Assembly (NCBI RefSeq): GCF_023015765.1
Contig: NZ_JALKAL010000011.1
Span: forward strand, 68,693 to 132,692
Length of the DNA stretch: 64,000 nt
DNA from: Ornithinimicrobium sp. F0845
GTDB lineage: Bacteria > Actinomycetota > Actinomycetes > Actinomycetales > Dermatophilaceae
Direction: 5' to 3'
Part shown: positions 29,246-38,594 of the stretch, one piece after another
Layout of the letters: every line of letters starts with the position of its first letter
Numbering within the stretch: position 1 is the first letter of the stretch
Position numbers and translations under genes: made by a program
The notes under the pieces: model-generated
Seen by the model: the letters and a program-made list of their open reading frames with translations, nothing else
Told to the model about the DNA's origin: nothing
Databases searched by the model: none

Positions 29246-30217
29246 ATGACGACCGCACCGACGGCCACGACCACCTCCGTTGACGTTCCACGTGAAACAC
29301 GCGAGGACGGTGCGACACGTCCACAGGAGCCAGCAGGTCACGACGAGTCCCAGGTGGCACCGAGCCCGCGGCTCGGCAGCTCACGGCTTCCCCGTCCTCG
29401 CGAGACCCGGATCCTGACCGTCGCCAACCAGAAGGGAGGCGTCGGCAAGACCACCACGACGGTGAACATGGCGGCCGCCCTGAGTCAGTCGGGGCTGAAC
29501 GTGCTCGTGGTGGACATGGACCCGCAGGGCAATGCCAGCACCGCGCTCGGGATCCCGCACGGCGGCGACACGGCGGGCATCTACGACGTACTGATCGACG
29601 GGACCCCTCTGGCGGAGGTCGTGCGGGAGAGTCCGTCCCTGCCCGGGCTCTGGTGCGCGCCGGCGACCGTGGACCTGGCGGGAGCCGAGATCGAGCTGGT
29701 GCCGATGGTGGCCCGCGAGAGCCGGTTGCGGAAGGCCATCAGCGCCTACCTGAGCGCCCGGGCGAAGGCCGGAGATCCCTTCGACTATGTCTTCATCGAT
29801 TGCCCGCCCAGCCTCGGGCTGCTGACGATCAACTCCTTCGTGGCCGGTTCGGAGGTGCTCATTCCGATCCAGTGCGAGTACTACGCCCTGGAGGGCCTGA
29901 GCCAGCTACTCACGAACATCGAGCTGATCCGGGAGCACCTGAACCCGTCCCTGGAGGTCTCGCACATCCTGCTGACCATGTATGACGGACGCACCCGACT
30001 GTCCGCGCAGGTCGCCGACGAGGTGCGTGCGCACTTCAGCTCCCAGGTCCTGCGGACCTCGATCCCGCGATCGGTCCGGATCAGCGAGGCCCCCAGCCAC
30101 GGGGAGACGGTCATGACCTACGACCCCATCAGCAGCGGCGCCCTGTGCTATCTGGAGGCCGCGAAGGAAGTCGCCCGTGCCGCACGGGCCGGACAGGAAG
30201 GCAGCACGGATGACTGA
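29246..30217 (+). CDS. parA: chromosome partitioning ATPase ParA
   Basis: A 323-residue Walker-type ATPase that binds DNA nonspecifically and moves ParB-parS complexes. Deviant Walker A is KGGVGKTTT in [22 protein letters not shown]; switch I is DMDPQGNAS; Walker B region is [11 protein letters not shown]. The N-terminal 55 residues are disordered and include DVPRET, encoded by parS site 3. ATG 29246 is the first ATG after parS site 2, but the frame is open upstream ([12 protein letters not shown] reads through parS 2, and an ATG near 29029 exists), so a longer form cannot be excluded. Confidence 0.95.
   Translation: MTTAPTATTTSVDVPRETREDGATRPQEPAGHDESQVAPSPRLGSSRLPRPRETRILTVANQKGGVGKTTTTVNMAAALSQSGLNVLVVDMDPQGNASTALGIPHGGDTAGIYDVLIDGTPLAEVVRESPSLPGLWCAPATVDLAGAEIELVPMVARESRLRKAISAYLSARAKAGDPFDYVFIDCPPSLGLLTINSFVAGSEVLIPIQCEYYALEGLSQLLTNIELIREHLNPSLEVSHILLTMYDGRTRLSAQVADEVRAHFSSQVLRTSIPRSVRISEAPSHGETVMTYDPISSGALCYLEAAKEVARAARAGQEGSTDD
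29284..29299. other. parS: parS site 3 (inside parA coding sequence)
   Basis: CGTTCCACGTGAAACA matches the parS consensus at 14 of 16 bases and encodes DVPRET near the ParA N-terminus. Confidence 0.85.
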
Positions 30218-31367
30218 TCGACGACGAGGACTGGGCCGCGGACTGGGAGCGCTGATCCCTCCTGCGCCCACGGGAGTCGACCGGCCACGCGATGTCTTCT
30301 TCCCTCGCCAGACAAGCGTTTCCGCAGGTCAGAGCGCTGCGATGGCCCTGCTGGACAAGTCGGTGGATGAGTCCTCGGACGTCGCGGATCTGCAGACCGG
30401 GGGGCCGAGGGATGTCGACCAGCCGGCCGTCGATCAGGCGGCCGTCGATCAGGTGGTCGTCGACCAGGTGCGGGTCGACGATCAGGGTGTTGCTTCGTCG
30501 GGCGGGGACACGGCGCAGGACGTGGCGACCGAGCAGGACCAGGACCTGGCGACAGAGCAGGACCTGGAGCAGGTGCCGGGCGCACGGTTCGCCGAGCTCC
30601 CGGTGGAGCAGATCGTGGCGAACCCCCGCCAACCGCGCCAGGTCTTCGACGAGGACGAGCTGGCGGAGCTGGAGCACAGCATCCGTGAGATCGGCGTGCT
30701 GCAGCCTGTCGTCGTCCGTGCCGTCGCCAGCGGCTATGAGCTCATCATGGGTGAGCGTCGCCTGCGCGCGACCCGGAATGTCGGCCTGACGACCATTCCG
30801 GCCATCATCCGGGACACCGGCGATGAGGACATGCTTCGGGACGCGCTCCTGGAGAACCTCCATCGGGCACAGCTGAACCCGTTGGAGGAGGCCGCGGCCT
30901 ATCAGCAGCTGCTCGAGGACTTCGGCTGCACCCACGAGGAGCTCGCGACGCGCATCGGTCGATCCCGCCCGCAGATCAGCAACACCCTGCGGCTGATGAA
31001 GCTACCCCCGTTGGTGCAGCGCCGGGTCGCCGCAGGCGTGCTCAGCGCCGGGCACGCCCGGGCGCTCCTCGGCCTGTCGGACGGCGCGGCCATGGAACGC
31101 CTGGCCCAGCGGATCGTCGCCGAGGGCCTGTCGGTGCGCAGCGTCGAGGAGATCGTCCTTCTCGGCGAGGGGGGCGAGCCCGCCAAGAAGCGCCCGTCAG
31201 GTCCGCGCGAGACCCAACCCGAGCTCGAGGACCACGCGGCACGCCTGGCGGATCGTCTCGACACCCGGGTGGCGATCGCCATGGGCAAGCGGAAGGGTCG
31301 GATGACGGTGGAGTTCGCCTCGCTGGAGGACCTGGAGCGCATCCTGGGCCTGCTCGGCTCGGAGTAG
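30210..31367 (+). CDS. parB: chromosome partitioning protein ParB
   Basis: A 385-residue CTP-dependent DNA clamp. An N-terminal ParA-contacting segment ([16 protein letters not shown]) leads; an Asp/Gln/Val-rich linker with [21 protein letters not shown] repeats spans residues about 70-125. The ParB N-terminal domain follows ([47 protein letters not shown] motif [12 protein letters not shown]), then the helix-turn-helix [20 protein letters not shown] and a C-terminal dimerisation domain. ATG 30210 overlaps parA by eight bases. A strong terminator follows. Confidence 0.97.
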   Translation: MTDRRRGLGRGLGALIPPAPTGVDRPRDVFFPRQTSVSAGQSAAMALLDKSVDESSDVADLQTGGPRDVDQPAVDQAAVDQVVVDQVRVDDQGVASSGGDTAQDVATEQDQDLATEQDLEQVPGARFAELPVEQIVANPRQPRQVFDEDELAELEHSIREIGVLQPVVVRAVASGYELIMGERRLRATRNVGLTTIPAIIRDTGDEDMLRDALLENLHRAQLNPLEEAAAYQQLLEDFGCTHEELATRIGRSRPQISNTLRLMKLPPLVQRRVAAGVLSAGHARALLGLSDGAAMERLAQRIVAEGLSVRSVEEIVLLGEGGEPAKKRPSGPRETQPELEDHAARLADRLDTRVAIAMGKRKGRMTVEFASLEDLERILGLLGSE

Positions 31368-31380
31368 CCCACAACACGCA

Positions 31381-31411
31381 AACGCCCCGGACCACGGAGG
31401 TCCGGGGCGTT
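31381..31411. terminator. bidirectional terminator between parB and trxA
   Basis: Perfect 13-bp stem AACGCCCCGGACC/GGTCCGGGGCGTT with a five-base loop, between two convergent genes. The A/T at the stem ends serves as a short U-run in either direction. Confidence 0.85.
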
Positions 31412-31427
31412 CGCGACCGACGAGCGA

Positions 31428-31751
31428 TCAGTTGAGGTAGTCCTCCAGCTCGCGCACGAGCTTCTGCTTGGGCAGCGCCCCGACGAGGGTCTTGACGACC
31501 TCGCCGTCCACGTAGACGTTCATGGTCGGAATGCCGGTGATGCCGTAGCGCCCCGTCACGCCAGGGTTGTCGTCAGTGTTGAGCTTGACGACCTGGATCT
31601 TGTCGGCATACTCCTCGGAGAGCTCCTCAAGGATCGGAGCAACCATCTTGCACGGCCCGCACCAGGGCGCCCAGAAGTCGACCAGGACCGGAGTGGACTG
31701 GTCGAGGACGTCGGCCTGGAACTCGGCGTCGGAGGTGTGCTTGGTAGCCAT
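31428..31751 (-). CDS. trxA: thioredoxin
   Basis: A 107-residue thioredoxin with active site WCGPC in VDFWAPWCGPCKMVAP and the cis-Pro loop GIPTMNVYVDG. It reduces cytosolic disulfides and is recharged by the reductase encoded just upstream. It lies 105 bp downstream of trxB. Mycobacterial genomes have the same trxB-trxC order next to sigM. Confidence 0.97.
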   Translation of the reverse strand: MATKHTSDAEFQADVLDQSTPVLVDFWAPWCGPCKMVAPILEELSEEYADKIQVVKLNTDDNPGVTGRYGITGIPTMNVYVDGEVVKTLVGALPKQKLVRELEDYLN

Positions 31752-31856
31752 TGGGATTCCTTCCCTCGTGGTGTGCTGCCGTGGTGTCCCGCGTGGAGCA
31801 GGTGTGGCAACGTCTCTGAATTCAGTTGTGGCAGTTGCTATTTGAGTAAATGGAGG

Positions 31857-32861
31857 TCAGTGGACGAGCTCAGCGACGCCCTGCTGCGCGTCCTGGTTGG
31901 CGAGGAAGCGCTCGGCGTCGAGCGCTGCCGAGCAGCCCGTGCCGGCTGCGGTGATGGCCTGGCGGTAGGTGTGGTCCACGAGGTCGCCACAGGCGAACAC
32001 CCCGGGCAGGTTCGTGGCCGTGGTGCGACCCTCGACGAGCACGTAACCCTCGTTGTCGAGCTCTACCTGGTCGCCGATCAACTCGTTGCGCGGGTCGTGG
32101 CCGATGGCCACGAAGACGGCCGCGAACTCAGCTTCTCGCTCCAGCCCGGTCACCGTGTCACGCAGGGTGACCCCGGTGAGCTTGGGGTCACCGTGCAGTG
32201 CGACGACCTCGGAGTTCCAGGCGAAGGTGATCTTGGGGTCGTTCATGGCCCGCTCGGCCATGATCTTGGAGGCCCGCAACTCGTCGCGGCGGTGGATGAC
32301 GGTCACGGACCGGGCGAACCGGGTCAGGAACGTGGCCTCCTCCATGGCGGAGTCGCCACCACCGACCACGGCGATGTCCTGGTCACGGAAGAACGCCCCG
32401 TCGCAGGTCGCGCACCACGACAGACCGTGGCCGGAGAGGCGCTTCTCGTCCGGCAGACCGAGCTCACGGTAGGCCGACCCCATCGCCAGGATGACCGTGC
32501 GCGCCCGGTGGACCTGGCCGTTGGCGTCGGTCACCAGCTTGACCGGCCCGGTCAGGTCCAGCGCGGTCACGTCGTCGCGGACCAGTTCGGCACCGAAGCG
32601 CTCGGCCTGACCGCGCATCGCGAACATCAGGTCAGGACCCATGATGCCGTTCTCGAAACCCGGGAAGTTCTCGACGTCCGTGGTGTTCATGAGGGCGCCA
32701 CCAGCGGTGACCGCACCCTCGAAGAGTAGTGGTCGCAGGTTCGCCCGCGCGGCGTAGACCGCCGCCGTGTAGCCGGCCGGGCCTGACCCGACGATGATCA
32801 CCTCACGCACGTCGCCCTCGGCCGGAACGGGTGCGGTCGGCTCCACGGGAATAGTGATCAT
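31857..32861 (-). CDS. trxB: thioredoxin reductase
   Basis: A 334-residue flavoenzyme transferring electrons from NADPH to thioredoxin. FAD motif [23 protein letters not shown] motif [15 protein letters not shown], and redox-active CATC in [11 protein letters not shown] are all present, as is the second FAD motif [26 protein letters not shown] 32861 is preceded by GGAGATTCC. Upstream is a 252-bp gap containing a tandem repeat. Confidence 0.97.
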   Translation of the reverse strand: MITIPVEPTAPVPAEGDVREVIIVGSGPAGYTAAVYAARANLRPLLFEGAVTAGGALMNTTDVENFPGFENGIMGPDLMFAMRGQAERFGAELVRDDVTALDLTGPVKLVTDANGQVHRARTVILAMGSAYRELGLPDEKRLSGHGLSWCATCDGAFFRDQDIAVVGGGDSAMEEATFLTRFARSVTVIHRRDELRASKIMAERAMNDPKITFAWNSEVVALHGDPKLTGVTLRDTVTGLEREAEFAAVFVAIGHDPRNELIGDQVELDNEGYVLVEGRTTATNLPGVFACGDLVDHTYRQAITAAGTGCSAALDAERFLANQDAQQGVAELVH

Positions 32862-32998
32862 GCAGGAATCTCCAGTGCGCGTCGTCGGGTCCACGGCACC
32901 CACCTCGGGGGCACCATCGTTGTGCTCAACCGATCCTACGTGCTGGATGTTCCCGCGCCCTGGATGTTCCCGCGGCGGGCAGAGCCTGTGCCCAGAGC

Positions 32999-33082
32999 GG
33001 ACAGGGTTGGGACCGGACTGGACAGGGTTGGGACCGGACTGGACAGGGTTGGGGCCGGACTGGACAGGGTTGGGGCCGGACT
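32999..33082. repeat. 21-bp tandem repeat, four copies
   Basis: Four consecutive 21-bp units built on GGACAGGGTTGG(G/G)(A/G)CCGGACT: the first two have GGGACC, the last two GGGGCC. A partial fifth (GGACGGGATC) follows. It lies in the gap between trxB and the putative anti-sigma gene. The pairwise identity suggests recent slippage, so copy number may vary between strains. Confidence 0.9.
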
Positions 33083-33113
33083 GGACGGGATCAGGCCCTG
33101 GCGGGGCGCAGGA

Positions 33114-34013
33114 TCAGGGAGCGAGGGTGACCGGGCCCGAGAAGATCTCCCGGCAGTCGGCGCTGAGCACCCAGGCCACGTCGTCCTCGGGGTTCACGGC
33201 GACCACGAGCCGGGCCGCCTCGTCGTCCCACTGTGCCTCCGAGAGCAGGAACCGCTCGGCCGAGTCCGAACGGACAGTGCTCGCCGTGAGGCAGTCAACG
33301 CCCTCGCCCGCGCTGAGCTCGCGCTCTGCGGGACCGGACGCGAGCAGGGCCGTCACCTGGTCCGCCCAGCCGGTGGCCGACAGGTCGATGCTGCCCTCGA
33401 GGCCCACGACCACGGTGCGCGCGGGCAGGGGACCGGCAACGCCCATCTCCTCGTCGCCGTTGCCGGCCACTGCGCCGTCGGTCTCCTCGTCTGCCGCGCT
33501 CTCGCTCGAGGCTGGCGCCTCGCCGAGCGCCCCGTCCTCCGTGGCAGCCTCCCCGCCGGCGTCCGCACCGGCGTCATCGGCGCCGCCCGCGTCCCCGGAC
33601 TCCTCACGGTCGGCGGAGTCGCTGGCCGCGGGGTACTGCGCGGAGACCCCGGCATCCGTGTCACCGTCGCCGAACAGCTGGGTCACCGACACCGTGGCCA
33701 CCATGGCGACCGCGGCCGCGCCCCCCAGCCACAGCAGCGTGCGGCCGGGACGCCGACGGGTCCGCTCGGCCTCGAGGGACACCAGCGAGCCCCCACCGGT
33801 GGCCGAGGCCGTGGAGTCCGACGCGGTGTCCGGGGCCGGGGTGTCGGAGGCCGCCGCAGCACGTCGCCGCTGCTCCAGCTCAAGGCTCTGCGAGATCCGG
33901 GCGACCAGGTCCTCCGGCATGGGGCCGGGGTCGGGAAGGTTGGCGAGCATCGCCCGGACGCCGGTGGGGTCCATGTCGTCGGACGGGGTGGGTTCGTGGC
34001 GCGACCCAGTCAC
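33114..34013 (-). CDS. putative anti-SigM factor (single-pass membrane protein)
   Basis: A 299-residue protein. A cytoplasmic N-terminus of about 100 residues (MDPTGVRAMLANLPDPGPMPEDLVARISQSLELEQRRRA) is followed by one transmembrane helix (TLLWLGGAAAVAMVATVSVTQLF), a long Asp/Glu/Ala-rich linker and a C-terminal domain with two cysteines (GVDCLTAS, SADCREIF). The position after sigM and the topology match the membrane anti-sigma factor Rv3912 of mycobacteria. No HxxxCxxC zinc motif is present, so it is not of the ZAS type. GTG 34013 follows AGGAGG. Function is inferred from context. Confidence 0.72.
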   Translation of the reverse strand: MTGSRHEPTPSDDMDPTGVRAMLANLPDPGPMPEDLVARISQSLELEQRRRAAAASDTPAPDTASDSTASATGGGSLVSLEAERTRRRPGRTLLWLGGAAAVAMVATVSVTQLFGDGDTDAGVSAQYPAASDSADREESGDAGGADDAGADAGGEAATEDGALGEAPASSESAADEETDGAVAGNGDEEMGVAGPLPARTVVVGLEGSIDLSATGWADQVTALLASGPAERELSAGEGVDCLTASTVRSDSAERFLLSEAQWDDEAARLVVAVNPEDDVAWVLSADCREIFSGPVTLAP

Positions 34014-34158
34014 TGGGACCTCCTTACGGGTGCGTTGAGCGGCTTCGCCAGGTGGGGCTGCCAATGTGCTCCACGGGGATACGACGCACGGCCGGCCGCA
34101 GAGGTTCCCGAGCCAGCGCGGCTCGTGGATGTGAGGCGTGCCACGGTGTCCTGCGTGC

Positions 34159-34692
34159 TCATGCCGGCTCCAGCAGCGCTGCCATGGCGGCCCGTCCTCG
34201 TGCGCAGCGTGACTTGACCGTGCCCTCGGCCACCTCAAGGATCTCGGCGGCCTCGGCGACGCTCAGCCCGTGCATGTCCACAAGGACCAGTGCCATCTTC
34301 TGCCCCTCGGGGAGCTGGTCCAGGGCCTCGCGCACGTCGAGGCGGACCTCGACGCTGCGGTGGTAGTCGCGGGGCTCCACCGGGTCGTGATCGGCGATGT
34401 CGGCGGTCGGCTTGACCCGGCGGAGGCGGTCCAGGCAGGCGTTGACCACGATGCGGTGCAACCAGGTCGTGACGGCCGCGTCACCACGGAAGGAGCCGGC
34501 GCGCCGGAAGGCGTTGATGAAGCCGTCCTGGACCGCGTCGGCGGCGAGCTCGGGGTCACGGGTGGTCCGCAGGGCCACCGCCCACATCCGGTCCTTGTGC
34601 CGCCGGAACAGTTCACCAAACGCCTCGGCGTCACCGTCGTTGTGCAGCGCGAGCAGCTCCTTGTCCGAGCGTTCAAGCAGGTCAGCCGTCAT
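34159..34692 (-). CDS. sigM: ECF RNA polymerase sigma factor SigM
   Basis: A 177-residue extracytoplasmic-function sigma factor. Region 2 reads FGELFRRHKDRMWAVALRTTRDPELAADAVQDGFINAFRRAGSFRG and region 4 LDQLPEGQKMALVLVDMHGLSVAEAAEILEVAEGTVKSRCARGRAAM. The SigM name rests on synteny with Rv3911 (MurJ upstream, anti-sigma and trxB downstream). ATG 34692 overlaps the murJ stop as ATGA, so it is produced together with MurJ. Confidence 0.88.
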   Translation of the reverse strand: MTADLLERSDKELLALHNDGDAEAFGELFRRHKDRMWAVALRTTRDPELAADAVQDGFINAFRRAGSFRGDAAVTTWLHRIVVNACLDRLRRVKPTADIADHDPVEPRDYHRSVEVRLDVREALDQLPEGQKMALVLVDMHGLSVAEAAEILEVAEGTVKSRCARGRAAMAALLEPA

Positions 34693-37600
34693 GAGCGGGC
34701 GGTCACCTCGGCCACCTTGACGATCTCGCCGCCCGGCCCGGCCCAAGCCCGGTCGAACCAGATGACGATGTAACGGCCCTCGACCGGCTCCTCGGCGTCG
34801 ACCGTCCAGGTGCCCGACGCGGAGTCGGACGTGCCGATCACCGTGCCGCTGGTGTCCGGGCTGTCACCGACGTGGATCGTGGCGCCGTAGTCACCCTCGG
34901 GGAACTCCACGGTCACCTGGGAGATCGACTGGGTCTCGCCGGTGTCGATCACCAGGCCGACGCCGTCCTTCAGGCCACCCCAGTTGGGCGTGAGGTAGGT
35001 GAAGGTGTTCCACCAGGTCTCGGGGTCACCGTCGATGGCCCGCGCGGTCAGGTCCGGCTTCTCCTCGCCGCCGTTGCTGTCGAAGTCGCTGGCGCCCACG
35101 AAGGAGATCTCGGCGCCGGGCTCGGGGGCCGCGGTGGTCTCCTGGACGTCGTCCGTGGTCTCCTGGACGTCGTCGGTGGTCTCGGTCTCGCCGTCGGTCG
35201 TGGGCGAGGAGGTGGTCAGCGGGGGCTGGTCACCGGCGTCGGTGTCGTCGCCGAGGGTGCTGATCGCCAGGTAGGCGGCGTAGAGAGCGGCTGCGAGCAG
35301 CACACCGATGATCGCGAGCACGATCCAGCTCTGTCGGCCGGAGGAGTCGCGTTCGGGAAGCCCGGGGGGCAGGCCGCGGTCGGGCGTCTGTGCGTAGCCG
35401 TCGCCCAGGGCGACACCCTCGTCCTCCGCCTCGTATGACGTGTGGTCGGCAAGGCTGCCCGCTCGCTCGTCCTCGGGCAGGGTGGAGCGGTAGTAGGCCT
35501 GCTCGCTGGGGGCCACCGGCATCGCGCTGGTCTCCGACCGACCCGGCGTGCGGTCGCGCGCGGCGGCTGCCCCCACCGCGGCCGCGCTCGCGGCTGTCGC
35601 CGCGGCACCGGCACCGCTGGGCTCATCGGTGCCCCGCGGTCTCGGTCGTGGGACGGCAGCACCGCCCTCGCCCGTCACGATCTCCGAGGACCAGGGCGCC
35701 AGCTGGCGGGCGAGCTCGCCGGGGGTCGCGGGACCGGCGCCGGGGTCGTAGTCCAAGGCGAGCATCTGACGGCAGAGGGCGTCGAGGTCGCCGGGCACTC
35801 CGGCCACCACCTCGGAGGCGGCGGCCAGCGAGCCGTCGGAGAGGCGCCGAGCCGAAGGGAGCCCCTCGATCTCGTCGCCGGGCCACCGGCCCGTCAGCCC
35901 GGTGTAGAGCAGACTGACCAGGTCGCCGGTGTCGATCAGCGAGGACTCACGGGCGCCGATGTCGTCGGTCTGCTCGATCGCGGCGGTGACGCCGACGCCG
36001 GAGACCTTGACGCTGCCGTCCCGCGTGCGCAGGACGGAGTGGGGGTTGAGGTAGAGGTGGTGCAGCCCGCGGCGCCGCGCGGACTCCATGCCGACGGCTG
36101 CCTCGCCGACGATCCGGCGGGCCTCCTCGGCCGGCAGCGGCTGCGAGGCGGTCAGGGAGGCCAGGGACTCGGCGTCGGGCAGGCCCTCCTCGACGATCCA
36201 GCAGTAACCTTCCTCCTCGCCGACGTCGAGCACCCGCACCAGACGCGGGTCGTCGACCCCCGCGGTGCGCCGCGCACCGTCCAGCACGGCGTGGGCCAGG
36301 ATGGCGCGGTCACCGGTCGAGGGCAGCAGGGTGACGGCGACCAGACGTTCGAGGGTGGTGTCCTGCGCGGACCAGTACTCCAGGACGTCGCCGCGCTGGG
36401 CCAGCAGCTCCTCCAGGGCATAGCGACGCCCCAGCATGGTGCCCGGCTCGATGCCCATACCCCACACCTCCCAGTCCTGCGCGTTCCCGGTTGCTCCGGC
36501 CAATCCTAGGCTGGGTCCGCCCGTGGTCCATGCCGACGGGCCCTCTTCTGCGTGCCGAAGGTCCTGATAGGCGGCCTGCCACCCCGTGTCGTCGGGGCCA
36601 GCGAACGGGTCCACGCCGCGATGCTCCGCACCCGTGCGATGGTGGCCGTCCTCGTCGTGGGGGAGGTCCGGGCCGTCCTGGTCGTGGGGGAGGTCCGGGC
36701 CGTCCTGGTCGTGGGGGAGGTCCTCGTCGTGCGGGCGGTCCCCGTGGGGTCCCGCCTCGTCGAAGAACCAGGGATCCCCCTCGGCTGCCTCAGTGCCGTG
36801 GTGCTCGCCCCCGACGGCATCGTGCCGTCCCGGCTGACCGGTCGAGGACCGGTCGGCTGAGCCGTGCGCGGGATGGGCGCCGGTGGCGGAGGCCGCCCGC
36901 TGCGCAGACTGGGCGTCGCGCGGCCCGGTCGCTGCGCCGACCGGCTGCCGTCCGCGTCCGAGACGACGCAACAGGGGCCCGGCGGCCTCGGCGAGCTCGG
37001 TGACGCCGAGACGGTGGGCGACCGCTCCGTAGACCAGGAAGAACAACGGTCCGCCCACGAAGAGCATGACCAGCGCCCCGACCCGCCCGTCCAGCAGCGC
37101 TCGCGTCCCCAGGACGACCAGCAGCAGGACGGCGGCGGCAACAAGGGTGGCCAGGATGATGCGGGAGTAGCTGCGGAACACGTCGCCCAGCGGCAGGCGG
37201 CCGAGCTTGCGGCGCACCCAGTACAGGCCCAGGACGGCCGCCGCGGCCTGCCCGAGCGTCTGGGCGAAGCCGACACCGATCGCGGTGCGCTCGGCGGGCA
37301 GTGTCGCGGCGACCAGGATCCCGATGATCGAGATCGTGGTGATCGCCACCTGCAGCTTGAAGGGTGTCCACCCGTCCTGGAAGGCGTGGAAGATGCGCCC
37401 GGAGAGGATGTACACGGCATACGGGGCCAGGCCGATGACCATCGCCATGGTCACCCAGGCGGTGGCCTGGGTCTCGGCGGCGGTGTTGTTGAAGAACAGG
37501 ATGCTCGTGATCGCGGGGGCGAGGATGAACAGCCCGATGCTGATGGGCACCATGGCGACGCCCAGGAGCCGCAGCCCGTGGCGGTACTGCACGCCCAGAC

Positions 37601-38594
37601 CGGAGAGGTCCTCCGCCTGCGCCGAGCGGGACATCTGCGTGAACATCGCGGTGATCAGCGAGGTCGCGATCAGGCTGTGCGGCAGGATGTAGATGAGGAA
37701 GGCGTTCTCGTAGAGGATCTTGCCCGGGGCCGACTGATCGATGGTGGTCGCCCGGTTGAGCACGTTGGTCGACAGCCACATCCCGGCCTGGGAGACCCCG
37801 ATGATCGCGAGCATCCACAGGGCCATCCGGGAGGCTGCGCCCAGACCCACCCCGCGGAAGCCCCACCGGGGGCGGTAGCGGAAGCCGGAGCGCCAGACCG
37901 GCCAGATCAGCACACCGGCCTGGACGGCGACCCCGAGCGTGGCGGTGCCGGCGAGCAGCCAGATCATGCTCCCGGTCCACTCTCCCGGCCCGATCGTCCG
38001 GGCCTCGGGGTAGAGCGTCATGAAGAGCACGATCCCGACGATCGCCACGATGTTGTTGGCGACCGGGGCCCACATGTACCACCCCCACTTCTCGCGGGAG
38101 TTCAGGATCTGTCCGAGCAGGGTATAGACGCCGTAGAAGAAGATCTGCGGCAGGCACAGGTAGGCGAAGGTGATCGCGAGCGCCAACTGCTCACCGGACC
38201 AGGTCAGGGCGTAGAACCGGGTCAGCACCGCCGCGCCCGCCGTGAAGACGACCGTGATGAGCAGCAGTCCGGCCAGGGCCAGGGTGATCAGTCGGTCGGT
38301 GAAGTCGCGGCCCTTCTCCGGGCTCATCGCCATGGCCCGGGTCAGGGCGGGGACCAGCACGACGTTCAGGACACCGCCGGCCAGCAGGATGTAGATGGTG
38401 TTCGGCAGGGTGTTGGCGGTCTGCCAGGCGTTGCCGGCGGGGGAGTTCAGGACACCGATCGCGCCGGCCAGGAGGAGCACCCGCACCATGCCGAGGATCC
38501 GGGAGACGAACGTCCCGGAGGCCATGAGCGCGCTGGCCCGCGCCAGGGAGGCCGACGAGGCGCCGCTGTGCGCGGTGGCGGGCTGCTCGCTCAC
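34689..38594 (-). CDS. murJ: lipid II flippase MurJ fused to pseudokinase and extracytoplasmic sensor-like domain
   Basis: A 1301-residue protein. Residues about 15-545 are the 14-helix MurJ/MviN flippase (ALMASGTFVSRILGMVRVLLLAGAIG). A polar His/Asp-rich linker with tandem repeats follows. Residues about 718-960 are a Ser/Thr kinase-like domain lacking the catalytic Lys (VAVTLL), HRD (HHLYLNPHSVL) and DFG (VSGVGV) motifs, hence a pseudokinase. A single helix lies near 1088-1110 (SWIVLAIIGVLLAAALYAAYLAI), then a galactose-binding-like outer domain (DLTARAIDGDPETWWNTFTYL). This is the Rv3910 architecture, in which FhaA binds the phosphorylated pseudokinase. GTG 38594 overlaps the upstream stop. 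Confidence 0.94.
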   Translation of the reverse strand: MSEQPATAHSGASSASLARASALMASGTFVSRILGMVRVLLLAGAIGVLNSPAGNAWQTANTLPNTIYILLAGGVLNVVLVPALTRAMAMSPEKGRDFTDRLITLALAGLLLITVVFTAGAAVLTRFYALTWSGEQLALAITFAYLCLPQIFFYGVYTLLGQILNSREKWGWYMWAPVANNIVAIVGIVLFMTLYPEARTIGPGEWTGSMIWLLAGTATLGVAVQAGVLIWPVWRSGFRYRPRWGFRGVGLGAASRMALWMLAIIGVSQAGMWLSTNVLNRATTIDQSAPGKILYENAFLIYILPHSLIATSLITAMFTQMSRSAQAEDLSGLGVQYRHGLRLLGVAMVPISIGLFILAPAITSILFFNNTAAETQATAWVTMAMVIGLAPYAVYILSGRIFHAFQDGWTPFKLQVAITTISIIGILVAATLPAERTAIGVGFAQTLGQAAAAVLGLYWVRRKLGRLPLGDVFRSYSRIILATLVAAAVLLLVVLGTRALLDGRVGALVMLFVGGPLFFLVYGAVAHRLGVTELAEAAGPLLRRLGRGRQPVGAATGPRDAQSAQRAASATGAHPAHGSADRSSTGQPGRHDAVGGEHHGTEAAEGDPWFFDEAGPHGDRPHDEDLPHDQDGPDLPHDQDGPDLPHDEDGHHRTGAEHRGVDPFAGPDDTGWQAAYQDLRHAEEGPSAWTTGGPSLGLAGATGNAQDWEVWGMGIEPGTMLGRRYALEELLAQRGDVLEYWSAQDTTLERLVAVTLLPSTGDRAILAHAVLDGARRTAGVDDPRLVRVLDVGEEEGYCWIVEEGLPDAESLASLTASQPLPAEEARRIVGEAAVGMESARRRGLHHLYLNPHSVLRTRDGSVKVSGVGVTAAIEQTDDIGARESSLIDTGDLVSLLYTGLTGRWPGDEIEGLPSARRLSDGSLAAASEVVAGVPGDLDALCRQMLALDYDPGAGPATPGELARQLAPWSSEIVTGEGGAAVPRPRPRGTDEPSGAGAAATAASAAAVGAAAARDRTPGRSETSAMPVAPSEQAYYRSTLPEDERAGSLADHTSYEAEDEGVALGDGYAQTPDRGLPPGLPERDSSGRQSWIVLAIIGVLLAAALYAAYLAISTLGDDTDAGDQPPLTTSSPTTDGETETTDDVQETTDDVQETTAAPEPGAEISFVGASDFDSNGGEEKPDLTARAIDGDPETWWNTFTYLTPNWGGLKDGVGLVIDTGETQSISQVTVEFPEGDYGATIHVGDSPDTSGTVIGTSDSASGTWTVDAEEPVEGRYIVIWFDRAWAGPGGEIVKVAEVTARS
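36648..36735 (-). repeat. 27-bp in-frame tandem repeat in the murJ linker
   Basis: Two perfect 27-bp units (36661-36687, 36688-36714) with partial copies on each side encode the nonapeptide repeat DLPHDQDGP in the His/Asp-rich linker between the flippase and pseudokinase. Change in copy number would lengthen the linker without shifting the frame. Confidence 0.9.

Noticed and set aside
32999-33082. Possible CRISPR array
   Set aside because: The units are contiguous with no unique spacers, and no cas genes are present anywhere in the window.
32794-34038. Plus-strand frame with TGLGPDW repeats crossing trxB start, the minisatellite and the anti-sigma gene
   Set aside because: Only the tandem DNA repeat gives it a repeated peptide; it overlaps two real minus-strand genes and has no start site.
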